A DNA stretch of 64,000 nucleotides from Fragilariopsis cylindrus CCMP1102 (GCA_900095095.1 FMBT01000324.1:1-64000); one strand, 5' to 3'. Numbered from the stretch's first letter, positions 23,695-35,450 are shown. Program-made: numbers and translations. Notes: generated by a model from the letters alone, not told the origin.

Positions 23695-25621
23695 ATGGAT
23701 CAATCAGATTCAGACCAAAGGCTATCAGCCTGTATTGCAACGTCATCGCCTTCGACGGCAGCGATGATTAATTATGATCATAATCATTCGATAGCTAGCA
23801 TTTTATCTCCTACTTCAACGATACAACAGCATATCACGACACCAGGCTCGGTGAACACTACTCTACAACACAGGAGTCATATTTCCGCATTCACTCAAGT
23901 TGAACCAGTCCTAACTCCTGGGGAAACACCACGAGGGACAAGTATGGGACTGGTCCTTCTATCACCATCTCGTACCATTACGGAATCATTAATAATCTCG
24001 CTTCCTCTACTGCGCAACAACTAGAACAAATATGGGACGAGGTAGGGTACACCCAACAGGAACGCGCTTCCCAACTTTCCGATTTACTCGAAAAGTTTCG
24101 GAACGAATGCGAGAAGAAAATTTCCGAAGAGCAGGGAGTCGCCGAAACTTTTCGTCAGACTATTAGAGATAACAAGGAAGAAATCAAGAACATATCTAAC
24201 GCACTTAAGCATAAAGTTGATCCATCGTTGTTACGAGATAATAACGGAGAGATCACATTGAACGATGAACTCGCCAATTTAGACTTCACTCTCGACGGTC
24301 TACGCGTTGACGCCGAAGTCGCAAGAAAACACCTACGTGAGTGTCAAGAATACTTGATTGAATCGCACAATGCATTGGGCAGAAAGCTTGAAGATTGCTG
24401 GAGCGAGATCGAGACCGATTTAACAGCAATTAAACGAAATGAATTCCACGAAAAAGTGGAAGAAATGAAACAAGAAGTTACCACAAGAACTGCTGCTGTC
24501 ATTCAACTTTTGCGAGATTGTCAACACCTATTGAATGATATAGGTATCAATGGTCAGACTAATGAAGGGTCGAGTTTGGATAGACGCATTTCTGGTAGTC
24601 TTGTAAGATCGAAGGACTCTAGCTTTATTATGGCTTCGAAATTCGAAACTGAAACTTGTACTGGCATAAGTGCAAATGCACTTAAAGCACTCACCTCTAG
24701 AGCATCGGAACTCAGCAGCGAAAAACGTCGAAGGAAGGATTTGTTGCAAGAAATGGGTGAGCAGATTGCTATGTTGTGGGAGCAACTGAGAATCCCACAA
24801 GAAGATCAGCAAGCATTCACAGATAGTGTCAAGGGTCTCGGCATGGACACAATTGAAAAGGGTAAAGAAGAATTGAAACGGTTGAAAAGTCTGAAGGGTC
24901 AAATGCTTGGCAAACTCATTAACGAAGCGAGAGAAAACATTCAAGAACTATGGAAGGAAACGAACGGTACTCATGAGCAACGCAAGTCCTTCGAGCCGTT
25001 TACTGTACGCGACGAAGACATGTATGACGACGAGCTACTCGACCAACATGAGGAGTACATCAAGATACTTAGTCATAGATTGGAAAAAATGAGGCCCATA
25101 AATAAACTCATTGAGAGACGGGAAGATATTCTCCGAGAAAGGATGGAGTACGAGGAATTGCAAAAGGATTCGGATCGACTGAAACAACGCGGAGCCGCCA
25201 TGGCAAAACAGCTCATGGAGGAAGAGAAATGGCCAGACGTATCAAAAAAGATTTGCCAAAACTAACGAAGGTCTTGTACGAAAAGCTAAAAGAATGGAAA
25301 GATTCCAACGGTGAAGACTTTCAGTACCGTGGTGAAATCTACATTGAAGCAATGTTTCGACAGGACGAAGAATGGCTCGAATACAAGAATAGTGAAATTC
25401 AACTCAAGCTCAAAAAGAAACAAGACCATCAAACTTTCGAAGAAAATAGACATTTAGGAAAGTCAATTCCCGCCACCAAGACGAAACTCCATCCAAGACC
25501 CCTTGGTGATTCTTCCCGGATTAACAATATAAAGTCAACACGAGAGAGGGATATCGAAGATAAGAAAATGCTTCGTACAGCAAACACAGGCTCTATTAGA
25601 TCCCGAAAGTACAATGCTTAA
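23695..25621 (+). CDS. MAP65/PRC1/Ase1 microtubule crosslinker, two apparent frameshifts
   Basis: The reading frame changes twice by one base: within about 23931-24000 and at 25227-25240. Taking the three frames together gives about 640 residues. Diagnostic stretches are LWEQLRIPQEDQQAF, ELKRLKSLKGQMLGKLINEA, ARENIQELWKETNGTHEQR, LSHRLEKMRPINKLIERRED and RRIKKDLPKLTKVLYEKLKE, matching the MAP65/PRC1/Ase1 family that bundles antiparallel spindle microtubules in anaphase and cytokinesis. The first 90 residues are low-complexity S/T/Q. The third frame ends in a basic tail. Both breaks sit at homopolymers (GGG near 23935, AAA at 25227), and adding one base restores the family sequence. I read this as an intact gene with sequencing errors, although a recent pseudogene is possible. 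Start at 23695 is the first ATG of the frame. Confidence 0.8.
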
Positions 25622-26418
25622 GTCCATCCGAGGGGCGTGATCTGATATCAACGCTATCGCTTTTATTTAATGTTTACTCTGAGCCTTGGGGACGAGAGGT
25701 GGAGAAACTGTAGTTGAAATTGAATCACACACGTGTAGTACCGGTAAAACGAAAATAGATTCTATTTTTATAAACAACTAATATAATTCCTGATACTACT
25801 ATCATTGTCAATTACACGTACATAACAAGCATTCTGCTCCAACGCCTACAATTTATTTGCTGTGAACTTTACTGATAGCATCCTTTTGTTAAAATACGAA
25901 AATCATTACACTTTATTCTTCAGATTAATCTAGATTCGCGAGTCCTTGTACAAAACAATGTTGGGAAAATTTCGATACGCTGTTTTCTTCTATCTACATT
26001 TCCATACACTTGATCACTTACGCGTCCACGAACATGACCATTGAACGATTGATTGATTATAAACTGCTCGGTATAAAAATACACATATATCGTTGCTTTT
26101 TCTCTTCGATCAGTGCTTCTACTAGTATAATAGAACTAAAAAAAGACATAGTATAACAACATTTCGGTAACGCCTACGCAAACAGATTTTAATTTATTTG
26201 ATACCTCATAATATTTACTGGACAATTATTCGCAATCGTTTAGAAATATTCCTTTCCTAGATAGACATTTTTGAGAGACTCACTCTATTATTCGTTATAG
26301 TGTGCCAGCCATTTTACTTTTCTCCCCCAAAAAGAAGGACAAATGCAGTGGATGATGCATCGCATTGCATTCCATGATACAGTACGTACGAGTACTCGTT
26401 CAATACAAAATCAATTCA
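25622..26418. other. Convergent 3' flanks
   Basis: Holds the 3' ends of the MAP65 gene and of the lumen-protein gene. No gene or RNA seen. Confidence 0.6.
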
Positions 26419-26936
26419 CTATTTGTAGAGACCAGGGTATGTTGACTTGTAGCCTGTTATACACGAGATAGATAAAGATAAACAAAAATGAGGATCGATC
26501 AAGAGGAAAGAGATATGTCATTGATAAAACAGGAGGAAATACTAAAGCACATACCGTCGAAGTTTGGAGCGTTAAGGTCCAATCGAGTAACTGGACTCTT
26601 GCGTTCTACTGTGAGTCGTTTGATTGGAGGGAAGTTGGAATTATTTTGGGTGCGTGCATTTTTGTATCGGGCCATACGGTCAGTGACAACTGCGCTTGGC
26701 TTTCCAGTCTCCCAAACTTCAGTTGGCGTTGCGTCATTGTCCTGGTCCATAGCATTTGCAATCCCAGGGGTCACGATGGCGCTAAAGACGGCAGCACCTG
26801 CAACCGAAAAGAACGCCTTTCGAGATTGTTCCGTCTCGGCGTTCAATGCAACGTTGATCTTTGGGGGAGATGCCACTGGAGCAAACGCCGAGGCGGTCGC
26901 AAGAGTGAAGAGAGTGATGATGGCGGAATACTTCAT
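26419..26936 (-). CDS. Small thylakoid-lumen protein with bipartite plastid leader
   Basis: Two exons (26936-26555, 26453-26419) with a 101-bp intron encode 138 residues. The leader is tripartite: a signal peptide ending ATASAFAP (the classical diatom ASAFAP site), a transit region, then a hydrophobic thylakoid signal AFFSVAGAAVFSAIVTPGI preceded by SRK and ending ANA before MDQDND. The mature part is about 75 residues, with PPIKRLTVERKSPVTRLDLN and a second-exon tail GYKSTYPGLYK. It is thus a small soluble lumen protein, perhaps an extrinsic photosystem component. The YPGLY tail faintly recalls PsbU but is too short to assign. The 12-codon last exon lies immediately left of the intron acceptor at 26454. 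Confidence 0.8.
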
Positions 26937-29023
26937 TCTATCGATTTTTTCTAGTCAAAGTATAAGACAGTGAGCGACAACACAACAGAGATTACAATTG
27001 TTAGAGTTTAATCAAGAAAGCAAAGCTAATCGCAAATAGTAGTTAGTGCTGTAGTAACCACAACACCACTCGCTTACCAGAAATTAGGAGCAGAGTACAA
27101 CAATGCATTCATACCAAATGTAAAAAGAGCGACTTTTGATGCTGTTGACACGATGTTGTCAAGTAATAAAGTCATTCGAGTTGGTTTTAGCTGATTGAAC
27201 TTGCGATTAGAAGATCGGGGGAGTGAACATATTCAATCCCACAAGATAATCGTGAGTCAATAATAATACTGTCTGTTCCCTATTGAGTCTTGTTGTGGTT
27301 ATTGTGTTCGATATAATAATATGTTTCATACTAGTAGTGGACATGATGTTGTATTACCTTGTTTGTTCTACATTGACACTATTGAATCCACATATTGTTC
27401 CTAATTGATTGAGTGGATTTGGTATCCTTGCTTGTACCATTACTCCAATTCCATTGGTTTTGACAATAGAATAGGGAAACTATTAAAACTCGTATACTTG
27501 CAAAAATGAGTGTAAGATGATTGTCTTTGTATCACTTTTAGTATAGACATGGCTTATGCACAGTAGATTTAAATCCCAGTTCAGTGGTCATCATTTTTGA
27601 AATGTACTTGTTCCATTAATGTCCTTGTTGTAGTGCCTTCTGTACTGGGCATGTTCCAACTGGATCCATGCATCTTTTACCTGTGCAATAACAGCCTGTC
27701 TGCAAACGGACTGTTTACACCCTACAATTAGTTGCTCATTAAATAGTGTGCGTTTATCCACTCAGTTGTATGATCAGTCATTGGTCAGTCATTCCCTATT
27801 TACTTGTGTCCTACTCCCACAAAGTATAGATAGAAGAAGATAGACTTAGATAAGGCAATGTCATCAAGACACAGTGAGGGGAAAAATAAAAAGATGGGTT
27901 TGATTCCATTTTCTATGATGTGCATAACCACACACACTACACCTCATACGATACACATCATGAACAAATATGATATTTCAGTTTGTTATTATTTCAGCTA
28001 ATGACATTCAAATCATAGGTGTATTCCATTTGTTCTATATATCATAATGGCTCTAGTTCATATCTCTTTCCTTTTCTGTGCCTGCATTGCTCTACTGATA
28101 TCTGTACCTCTACAATATAATAGGTACCGGCAGACTACCATGAATTAAAGTTGAATGAATGAAGAACTAATACTAGCACTATAATTCATATATTAAATAC
28201 TAAATCTGCGTAGCTTTGGTCACTCAATTCCATTGTTAAATCCTTTTAGGAATTGAATGGATTCTATCCCACTCATACCATATTTCCAAATTCATATTCA
28301 CAGTCATTATTGTTTTTGTCTTCATATTATTATTGTTGTTGATCACATCCTTGAAATCACAATGATGATAATTGTGTTCCTCATAAAATTAATCTTCTCT
28401 TCTTATCATGGTTTCCCTAATACATTGATGAAGTGTAGATAATATGGTATATTTGACAGAAGCGATGTTGACTGTTCTCCACTTTAATTTCTTCTACGAA
28501 ACTTTTTTCTTCAAAGTATTCTCTGAATGTTTATCTGAACATAGTTTACATTATCTGTACTATAAATTTCAATGTAACTGAACTAAATGAATATTCTACA
28601 AATATTCGGAGAGTACCAGTATCAACAAAAGTACTTTCTATCAACATGTCAACGCCGTACTTGTAATTATACTTCTGGGGAAGAACTTTTGTAAGCTATT
28701 TTTCAATGAAAAATACAGGAAGAAATTGGTATGTGGTTTATATTGTGTGTTGTATGTCTATTTTAAGATTAAAATAACTATCTGAATCGTTTGCTCTCAA
28801 ATAAGAAACTCCTATAATTTCAAGGAAATCATAATCATACCAAGACAGCTATACTAAGCTTAAAACTTCATTTTTGAATATATCCCAAAGAATCCCAAAG
28901 CCGCGAAATAAATAACACTGCAATAAGCAGTCAAAATGCCGTCCCAAGACATCCCTTCCTTTTAGAAAATCAAACAAGTCAACGCACTATCCAGGGAAGA
29001 AAGGAAAAAATAGTCGTATTATC
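26937..29023. other. Gene-poor AT-rich stretch of about 2 kb
   Basis: No ORF with recognisable features, no RNA gene and no repeat array seen. The left end is the probable promoter of the lumen-protein gene. The right end is the 3' flank of the small membrane protein gene. Confidence 0.55.
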
Positions 29024-29383
29024 TTATTCAGCGTGCCCATCCATATCGAAATCGGACTTCTTACTTCTCTTTTTTAGTTCCTGTTCATCTGTTTCAAAAG
29101 CAGTCATCAGAATATACCCAAGAAGAAGAAGCGGCGATATAGCGAATATCATCTGAAAATAAGCGGAGATAAAAATAACCGATGAGGAATATTAAATCAT
29201 AAATACCAGGAGTAAAGAATTCGAAATAAGTACTATATGTTTCACACAATCTCCGCCATGGTAAGATTTTGACGATGTTGAGGTCATGTATATGCATACT
29301 AGTATTCATTATTCAATTCGTACCTTGGCGCCATTAATGACGTATTCGACTGGGGTCCATGGTTCTTCGCTACTAGCTGGCAT
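29024..29383 (-). CDS. Small single-pass membrane protein, 62 aa
   Basis: Two exons (29383-29324 and 29152-29024) with a GT-AG intron of 171 bp join in phase 0 to give 62 residues. The first exon reads MPASSEEPWTPVEYVINGAK. The second begins with the hydrophobic MIFAISPLLLLGYILMTAF and ends in a charged tail, KKRSKKSDFDMDGHAE. The product is a single-pass membrane protein with a polar N-terminus and a basic cytosolic-type tail. I do not recognise the family. Clean splice sites, a phase-0 join and a membrane segment starting exactly at the second exon argue that it is real. It is divergent from the lumen-protein gene at 29915. Confidence 0.6.
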
Positions 29384-29914
29384 CCTTTCCTATTACTCAA
29401 CCTAACGACACAAGGTTAGTAATACAAACTGGCAATCATTCAATTTTCAATGTGTCGATTGTTGGATTGCTTGGTGGTAAAACCTTGCTGGATAACGATA
29501 AGTTAGCTCAATTAAGTTAGCGAAATAAATAATTAGGTTTCGGAAGGAATCTGAGCCATTGGCTCTTCGTCGAGGTGTGACGCGCCAAAAAATATTTTTC
29601 CGAAACGAAAATTCCAAATTCCATCTTTCTATTATTGTCAATTGGTATCTTTTAGCTTCTGTAAATTGTACACGACTGTATACGAGGGTAAAACCAAGTA
29701 ATACTGTAGCATACGCTGTACCTTATTCCAATCGATTGATAAAACAGATCGAAATAGCTACAGCAATCAATCAAATATACAGTACAATACCAAATACGGT
29801 AGTAGTCAAGAATATATACAGTACCTAAGCAGGCTGATTCCTTAGGAAGAACTCCGCATTGACTCGACTTATCGTATTCTGAATTCATCGTATTGATCAA
29901 CAATCGATATCATA
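29384..29914. other. Divergent promoter region
   Basis: Separates two divergently transcribed small genes. Contains several TACTGTA/TACAGTA motifs (near 29703, 29789 and 29817) but no gene. Confidence 0.55.
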
Positions 29915-30565
29915 ATGAAATTCACACGTCGACGTCGTATTGATACATCATGTATTATTTTTCTTTTATCAGGATTAATTCTTGCGCAAGAAGAAATGGT
30001 TCTATCGATACTAGCGTTTGGCTTGGAAAAGCATAACACACTCACGATGGGTACAATAAGTGCAACATCAAGTACTGACCCTGACAGCGTCATTGACAAA
30101 GAATTAGTCCCAGTCAACGATAAGAGTACAAGTAATCACCAGCAACGGAGACAATTCCTACTAGACTGTTGTATCGGCAGCGTTGCAACTACTAGCATAC
30201 TATCTTGGTCATTATTCCCCGAACTATGCAATGCGAAATTATACAGCGAGAATGCAAGGAATTTAGAACGGATTAATAATGGTGATTTTTCAGGTGGATC
30301 AGTTTACGACAATAATCCTAGTTCGTCTCGAAGACGAAACAGACGCGCCATGGCTGGCTGTAAGGTTAATGTAGCAAGAGAGGAGGCATCATATACTATC
30401 CTCAAACAACAACGATTACTATCAGAAAAGGACTGTAATACAATGGTCCTATCAGGTGAATCAGAATTTATGTTAAAGGCTCTTCAAAATTTGAACTGTC
30501 CTACTTGTCCAAATGGAATCAGTTCTACTCGGGATACTCATACAAGTGCTGGTACTTTTAACTAA
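29915..30565 (+). CDS. Candidate plastid lumen protein with Tat-like signal, 216 aa
   Basis: A single-exon ORF of 216 residues. An N-terminal hydrophobic signal (CIIFLLSGLILA) is followed by a transit-like polar stretch. Then comes a second signal with a twin-arginine core, QQRRQFLLDCCIGSVATTSI, ending ELCNAKLYS. The mature region begins SENARNLERINNGDFSGGSV and contains YDNNPSSSRRRNRRAMAGCK, a Cys at the end of KDC, and CPTCP near the C-terminus. Two successive export signals with a twin arginine suggest Tat-dependent transfer into the thylakoid lumen, which is inference from the signals. I do not recognise the mature domain. The start is the first ATG, immediately before the basic n-region. 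Confidence 0.65.
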   Translation: MKFTRRRRIDTSCIIFLLSGLILAQEEMVLSILAFGLEKHNTLTMGTISATSSTDPDSVIDKELVPVNDKSTSNHQQRRQFLLDCCIGSVATTSILSWSLFPELCNAKLYSENARNLERINNGDFSGGSVYDNNPSSSRRRNRRAMAGCKVNVAREEASYTILKQQRLLSEKDCNTMVLSGESEFMLKALQNLNCPTCPNGISSTRDTHTSAGTFN

Positions 30566-31036
30566 TGCATACTACTGTACTCAAAAGTCGCTACAATACT
30601 GTAAATAAATAGCTATTTGCCCATCTATTTATCATTCACAAACATCGTGCCGTGTCGCTCAAGATCTTATCCATGACGTACTGTATGAATCTCACCTACT
30701 GTGTAGTCTAGAATTTAGAATGAATGATGGAATCAATCAAAATAACACAACTAAATACAATTGTACGGGCAGCAACTTGCAAATCAAGTATACGATCATT
30801 AATACGGCGATAATAATGTTTGTTCTACCTACTTCATCAAGGAGACATAATAGAAATTTAGTGCAATTATGACGAGGGAATGAATCTCTTTCTCATTGAA
30901 GGGGTAGGAATAAAACATAGCATGTACCATTATATCTGTGTAGTTGAATTTTGTCGTGAATGTATGCATTGTTGGGGTGGTTCTTATTGAATTAAACAAG
31001 GTTGTAGTAGTTATTATATACTATAGAGATGATTAT
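30566..31036. other. Convergent intergenic stretch
   Basis: 3' flanks of the lumen-protein candidate and eL27 genes. No gene seen. Two TACTGTA motifs lie within 50 bp of the upstream stop codon. Confidence 0.6.
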
Positions 31037-31747
31037 TTAGAATCTTAGTTTCTGGAAAAAGTAATTACTTCCCTGTGCTTTCTTCTCACTTGTAATTTCC
31101 TTTTGATTTAGGTATCGGTCCAACAAAAGTTTCTTCAAATTCTTCTTAACATCTACTCGACGTTCCGCATCAACTAAATCAGCCTCATCGACTGTTTTCT
31201 TTAGATCAATATCAACAACGTATCGTGTTGGGAAGATATGACGGACATTAATGTATTTAACAAATGGTTTCATGCATTTTGATCGTTTTTCAACTTTACT
31301 CTTCGACATAGCCTTTGTGACCTTACGTGGATTACGAGCTAGACCGGCAACTAAACAATGAGAAAATTTCTTTTCACTATTACCCTCATCGAAGGTCTTA
31401 ACAACAACAGCCTTTTTACCGGCATGTCGTCCTGCAAGGACAATAACTACTTTTCCAGTTTCTGGTATAGAAATAGATAGAATAAACAGAAGATGACTAT
31501 CAGTGTGAGAAATTAAGAACGTTTCATTTCGAAGTATAAATATCCAAATGTGATGATATAATATACAAATCAAGTTTCCTCCATTGCTTTCAGTACTAAA
31601 CCAATAAACCATCGATCGATACATGAATAGTTACACTAATATTCCTTCGTTCGCGTCTATCAGATACACACACTGACAGAAACTACGGCCGACCTCCTTA
31701 ACTGATGGTACCTGTAATTGCATAATTTACTTACTAATAATCGCCAT
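31037..31747 (-). CDS. RPL27: 60S ribosomal protein eL27
   Basis: Two exons (31747-31735 and 31461-31037) give 145 residues. The first exon is only 13 nt and encodes MAII plus one base. The 272-bp intron then leads to KTGKVVIVLAGRHAGKKAVV. The KOW-type start, VKTFDEGNSEKKFSHCLVAG, LARNPRKVTKAMSKSKVEKR, PTRYVVDIDLKKTV and the terminal NYFFQKLRF are hallmarks of eukaryotic eL27, a structural protein of the large cytosolic ribosomal subunit. Length matches the family (about 135-145 residues). An ATG-proximal intron is common in ribosomal protein genes. The GTAAGT donor is consensus. Confidence 0.96.
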
Positions 31748-32495
31748 GGTTGCTATTTGTATATACGAGTTATTGTGATAATCGGTAGAAGTTTTCGTTA
31801 TTTGGTACTAGTTGTAGGTGGCAGGAAGAGATTGATAGGGAAGTTGTCGCTAATACGAAGGGCTGGATGGTCGAGTAAAAAAGCACGCAGAAAAAAATCA
31901 AGCAGTAGTTTTTTTGTAGTAAAGAGGTAAGGGGGAATTATTCAGTTTCCCCTCTACATAAAATTTCTCCACGACTGAATATTCGACTCACTCGACTGAC
32001 ACAATTGTTCAAGGCCGATATTCAGTCATTTTTCATCCAATTTAGATGATACAGTATGTCATGGACGTACTGTACTGACTTAGTACCGGCGTACAATAAG
32101 AATTCAAAAACGACACCATTCTGGTTGTAAGAAATTGACATTTGAAACACATACGGTATATCTAACTAACTACTCTACAACTGTATCATTAGCATATCAT
32201 ACATTCGACTAAAGGCTGGATATCCATTAAAAAGCAAGAAGAGTAATAACAGCTGAGTACTACAAGAAACTTGATTCGATTTTGATTCATTCAACATTCA
32301 ACATTCAACCCTCCGACAGACGAGCCAGTAACGAGTAGTTTCAAACAACAATCGACTTGAGTGACAGTACCTACGGTGCAATTGTACAGGAGCACTTCTA
32401 ATTATACACTGATACAACTACTACTTGTTCTTGTGTGTTCTGATTTACATCGATCAATATCAAATTCAAATTCAAATTTGAATTAGAATTTGATA
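31748..32495. other. Divergent promoter region
   Basis: Between eL27 (minus) and the membrane protein gene (plus). Contains an AT-rich imperfect palindrome around 32457-32490 just before the plus-strand start codon, built from repeated CAAATT and its complement, plus TACAGTA/TACTGTA motifs near 32052 and 32070. No gene seen. Confidence 0.55.
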
Positions 32496-33381
32496 ATGAC
32501 AGGTGTCGACGAAGAAACAGCTTTGGTGTCACCAAATTCACCGTTGGATAATAATTCCTTATTAGACGACGAAAGAGGAAAATCAATATCTAATCATTCT
32601 AATTCTAATACTCAACATCAACAACAGCTCCAGGCTAATCACATTCCAGCAACAAGAGGGAGTATTCGACTTTCTGATGCACAAAGCAACAACAATAAAA
32701 AGATAATACCACCAAAACTATTGCATCCAGTCTTACATAATGTACCCATGCACTTTCGCTTCGGTTTGAATGGATTCCTGAGCAATGTCCTATTTAGTAA
32801 GTTTTTTGTTGCCGTTGTTATCGTTGTTATCGTTGTTATCGTTGCTGTTGTCGTCGTTACACATATTATAGTGGCACGAAGAGAAAAAATCTAATTTTTC
32901 ATTGTGCATACATACAATCCATCCAGTGGTCGCATACAATGCAGCGGTTGTACAATTTGAACATACTGTATCCTCTTCGACAATTTACGCCACAGTTTAT
33001 TTGATTTTTATACCGGTCAGTCACGCAATTATTTCTCTATTGGTATTTGGATGGCCCGAAAGATACATCCGATCATTGATGAGCAACGCTCCCGTTGGAC
33101 TAACTGCAATTGTTTTAGGAGCGGGACTAACTGCATATCTAGATAAAATTGAATTTAATGGATGGGTGGCCGAGGCCATGGTAGAGTATTGGCGGATCCT
33201 CGGTTATAAGGTAGAATCTTCCACAGCGGAAGGGGGAAATCCAGAAGATGCATCTATTAGTAGTAGTGGTGGAGAATTTTATTCGTCGATATTTGTTCTA
33301 TTGGTTACCGGTATTTGGACATTTGTTTTGTCCGTTATGGTAAATTCACCGGCGGAATCGCTCGAGAAAAAGGAACTGTAA
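32496..33381 (+). CDS. Multi-pass membrane protein, possibly GtrA-like
   Basis: Two exons (32496-32796, 32927-33381) joined in phase 1 give 251 residues. The N-terminal 80 residues are polar (S/N/Q-rich) and cytosolic-looking. The membrane part starts HFRFGLNGFLSNVLFMVAYN, followed by STIYATVYLIFIPVSHAIIS, SNAPVGLTAIVLGAGLTAYL and a last helix IFVLLVTGIWTFVLSVMV, so about four helices. The FGLNGFLSN beginning and the four-helix layout resemble GtrA-type proteins, which flip or carry polyprenyl-linked sugars, but key residues cannot be confirmed by eye. The start is ATG 32496, although the frame is open a little further upstream. The intron includes a (GTTATC)n-like simple repeat. Confidence 0.7.
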
Positions 33382-33899
33382 CGCGTAGCGTAGCACTTTA
33401 CTTGATTTGCATTGAACACGGCAACGGAACGAATTCGCTTATTCGTGATTCATCATATAATCATTTATTCGCCCCCCCTCGAAAAGAGGCAAGTCTAAGT
33501 CTACATAGGTTGATTCCAACAGGTTCGGTTTTTTACTTTTTACAAACAAAAACAAAACGCACACAACAGCTTAAGAAAAGGGTTATTGAGACTAGCTTGG
33601 TTTTAATTGAATCTATATTTATTATGATGAAAGTTCAATTCTTTGATATCCAGTGAGAAATCTATGTCCAAGATCCGAATCATATCACAAACATCATTTT
33701 ATGTACGTGAAAACATCGGAAACCTTAAAACTTTACTTATCCTGAGAAAATTAGACTTGGATTCTCTTTTCATTGAACAAATTGTAAAATAATGTACTGT
33801 ATTAGGCTATGTATGTAAAAAATGTATCTTGACGAATGGAAATGAAATCGACCATCATCCAAACATCAGGCGCGGTGTTAAGTTTTGAGTTGTTTGAAT
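33382..33899. other. Convergent intergenic stretch
   Basis: 3' flanks of two membrane protein genes. No gene seen. One TACTGTA motif lies near 33795. Confidence 0.6.
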
Positions 33900-35450
33900 C
33901 TAGAGATCGTCGTCACCGGTAATTGTTTCCATTCGAATATCGCCATTTACTACTTGATCTATCTTGTCTTCGTCATTTTCTTCGTTATCCGGAGAGGCAA
34001 CACCATAAATATCTTCGTAAACGCTAGCAAGTAGCATGAAAGAGCACAGCCATGAAAGCCAAGAGAAATAGTAAAGATTACCAATAGGTGATCCTGGTCC
34101 ATCAGCTGAAGTCAGGAATGCGACGCCCTGAAGTCGTGATTTTAAAAAGAATTGGATATTTTGATATTCGTTTTTTAATCGTTACACAAAACATGGATAA
34201 GATGTGAGCAAATAAATAACATCAAACCAGATATTTTTTAGAAGTGCTATAGTCGAAAAAAACAGTAGAAGTTAGACACTGGATAAAATTTACTTACAAA
34301 TCCGTTCATAATGCAAAGGAATAGAGCTAGAGCGGCTTCGACCACCATTGGAGCGACGGACGTCAACATTTTCATAGCCACCACACAAAGGCAAAACGAA
34401 GTACCGATAGCACCTACAGAAATTCCAAATTTGGTTCGTCTACAGTATGTACTATTGGAATCATAGCTAGAACAGTCTTTGTCCAGAATGTTAGCACTTG
34501 CACCCATAACAACTAATTGGCATGCCAGGAATCCCGCCCAAAGAGTCAAGCGAGCCGCACGATTCTTAACTTCTCCGTAAACATCGACCCCAAACACACC
34601 ACGAAGATACGAAACAACTAAAAGAATAGATGTAACAAACCCAGCCCAGCTCTATTAACGGCAAGTAGCGTGACGGGGGAATCGATTGATCGATCATCAT
34701 GAGTATGAGTAACCAGCATAAAATTTCAAATATTATCTTTTTTAAATACTCTGGTCGCTCGTTACTTACAAAATAATAGAGGTTACCATTCACAATTGTC
34801 ATTCCACTTTCAGGATCAACTGCTAAGCCAGTTTCCGCATTTGCAACTGTTATTTTTGTTTTTATTGATCATAATCATAGTCAGAGTTAGAGTAATATTA
34901 GAATGTAAACATAAATACCCCCCCCCCCCCCCCCCCCCACACACACACACAATGAATAACACGGTAACATTTACGTACCCACGGAGACTGTTGCAGCCCA
35001 GAATGCAGCCAATACAACAGTTATAATCCCTTCTAGTTTCGTTCCAATTATAAAATCAGATAACATAGGAGATAGATGCATCACAGTAACGATGCCAGTA
35101 ACGGTAAAAGAGAAAGCTGAGCAAAAGATTGCCCATCTGGCATTGGCTGTGGCTTGACTTTGCGAGTTTTTCTGCGATATTATTTTCATCGACAATGACA
35201 AGAACAAGTCAACCAAAAACGAAAGAGGAAAATAGGCAGAAAAGATTAGTGCTTTTAGAAGGTCGAATTAAAGGCAGCACCAAGCTGTATTCCTAGCAAT
35301 CAATGGTGTTTCAAATATCAGTTAACATTAACTCACCACTGATACGGCGCTTCCCATCGTTATTGTAGCAAATGCAAAGAAACACAACCATAGAATAAAT
35401 CGGGGACTTTTACCCCGGTAGTTTTCACCTGATTCTGGATTGACGTTCAT
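33900..35450 (-). CDS. Eight-helix membrane protein with internal repeat
   Basis: Five exons (35450-35337, 35171-34979, 34846-34770, 34651-34298, 34127-33900) give 321 residues in one frame. About eight hydrophobic segments are visible, including PRFILWLCFFAFATITMGSA, WAIFCSAFSFTVTGIVTVMH, IITVVLAAFWAATVSVG, WAGFVTSILLVVSYLRGVFG, LTLWAGFLACQLVVMGASA and SWLSWLCSFMLLASVYEDIY. The two halves end alike: GNLYYFSW is followed by a helix and VYGE, then GNLYYFSW is followed by a helix and IYGV. This implies an ancestral duplication of a four-helix unit, like MARVEL/claudin-type tetraspan folds. The acidic C-tail ends TITGDDDL. The family is not recognised. A 20-bp poly-C/AC tract lies in an intron. 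Confidence 0.75.
34919..34950. repeat. Poly-C tract followed by AC repeat
   Basis: About 20 consecutive C and then about six AC units, inside the intron between exons 2 and 3 of the eight-helix membrane protein gene. Such a tract is prone to length error in assembly. Confidence 0.85.

Noticed and set aside
23695-25621. Programmed ribosomal frameshifting in the MAP65 gene
   Set aside because: The break points lack a slippery heptamer and a following structure. The same type of break occurs in three other genes in the window, so consensus error is the simpler explanation.
26488-26973. 161-aa plus-strand ORF opposite the lumen-protein gene
   Set aside because: It is the complement of the spliced minus-strand gene, which has a clear ASAFAP leader and correct splice sites. 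The plus-strand product has no coherent features.
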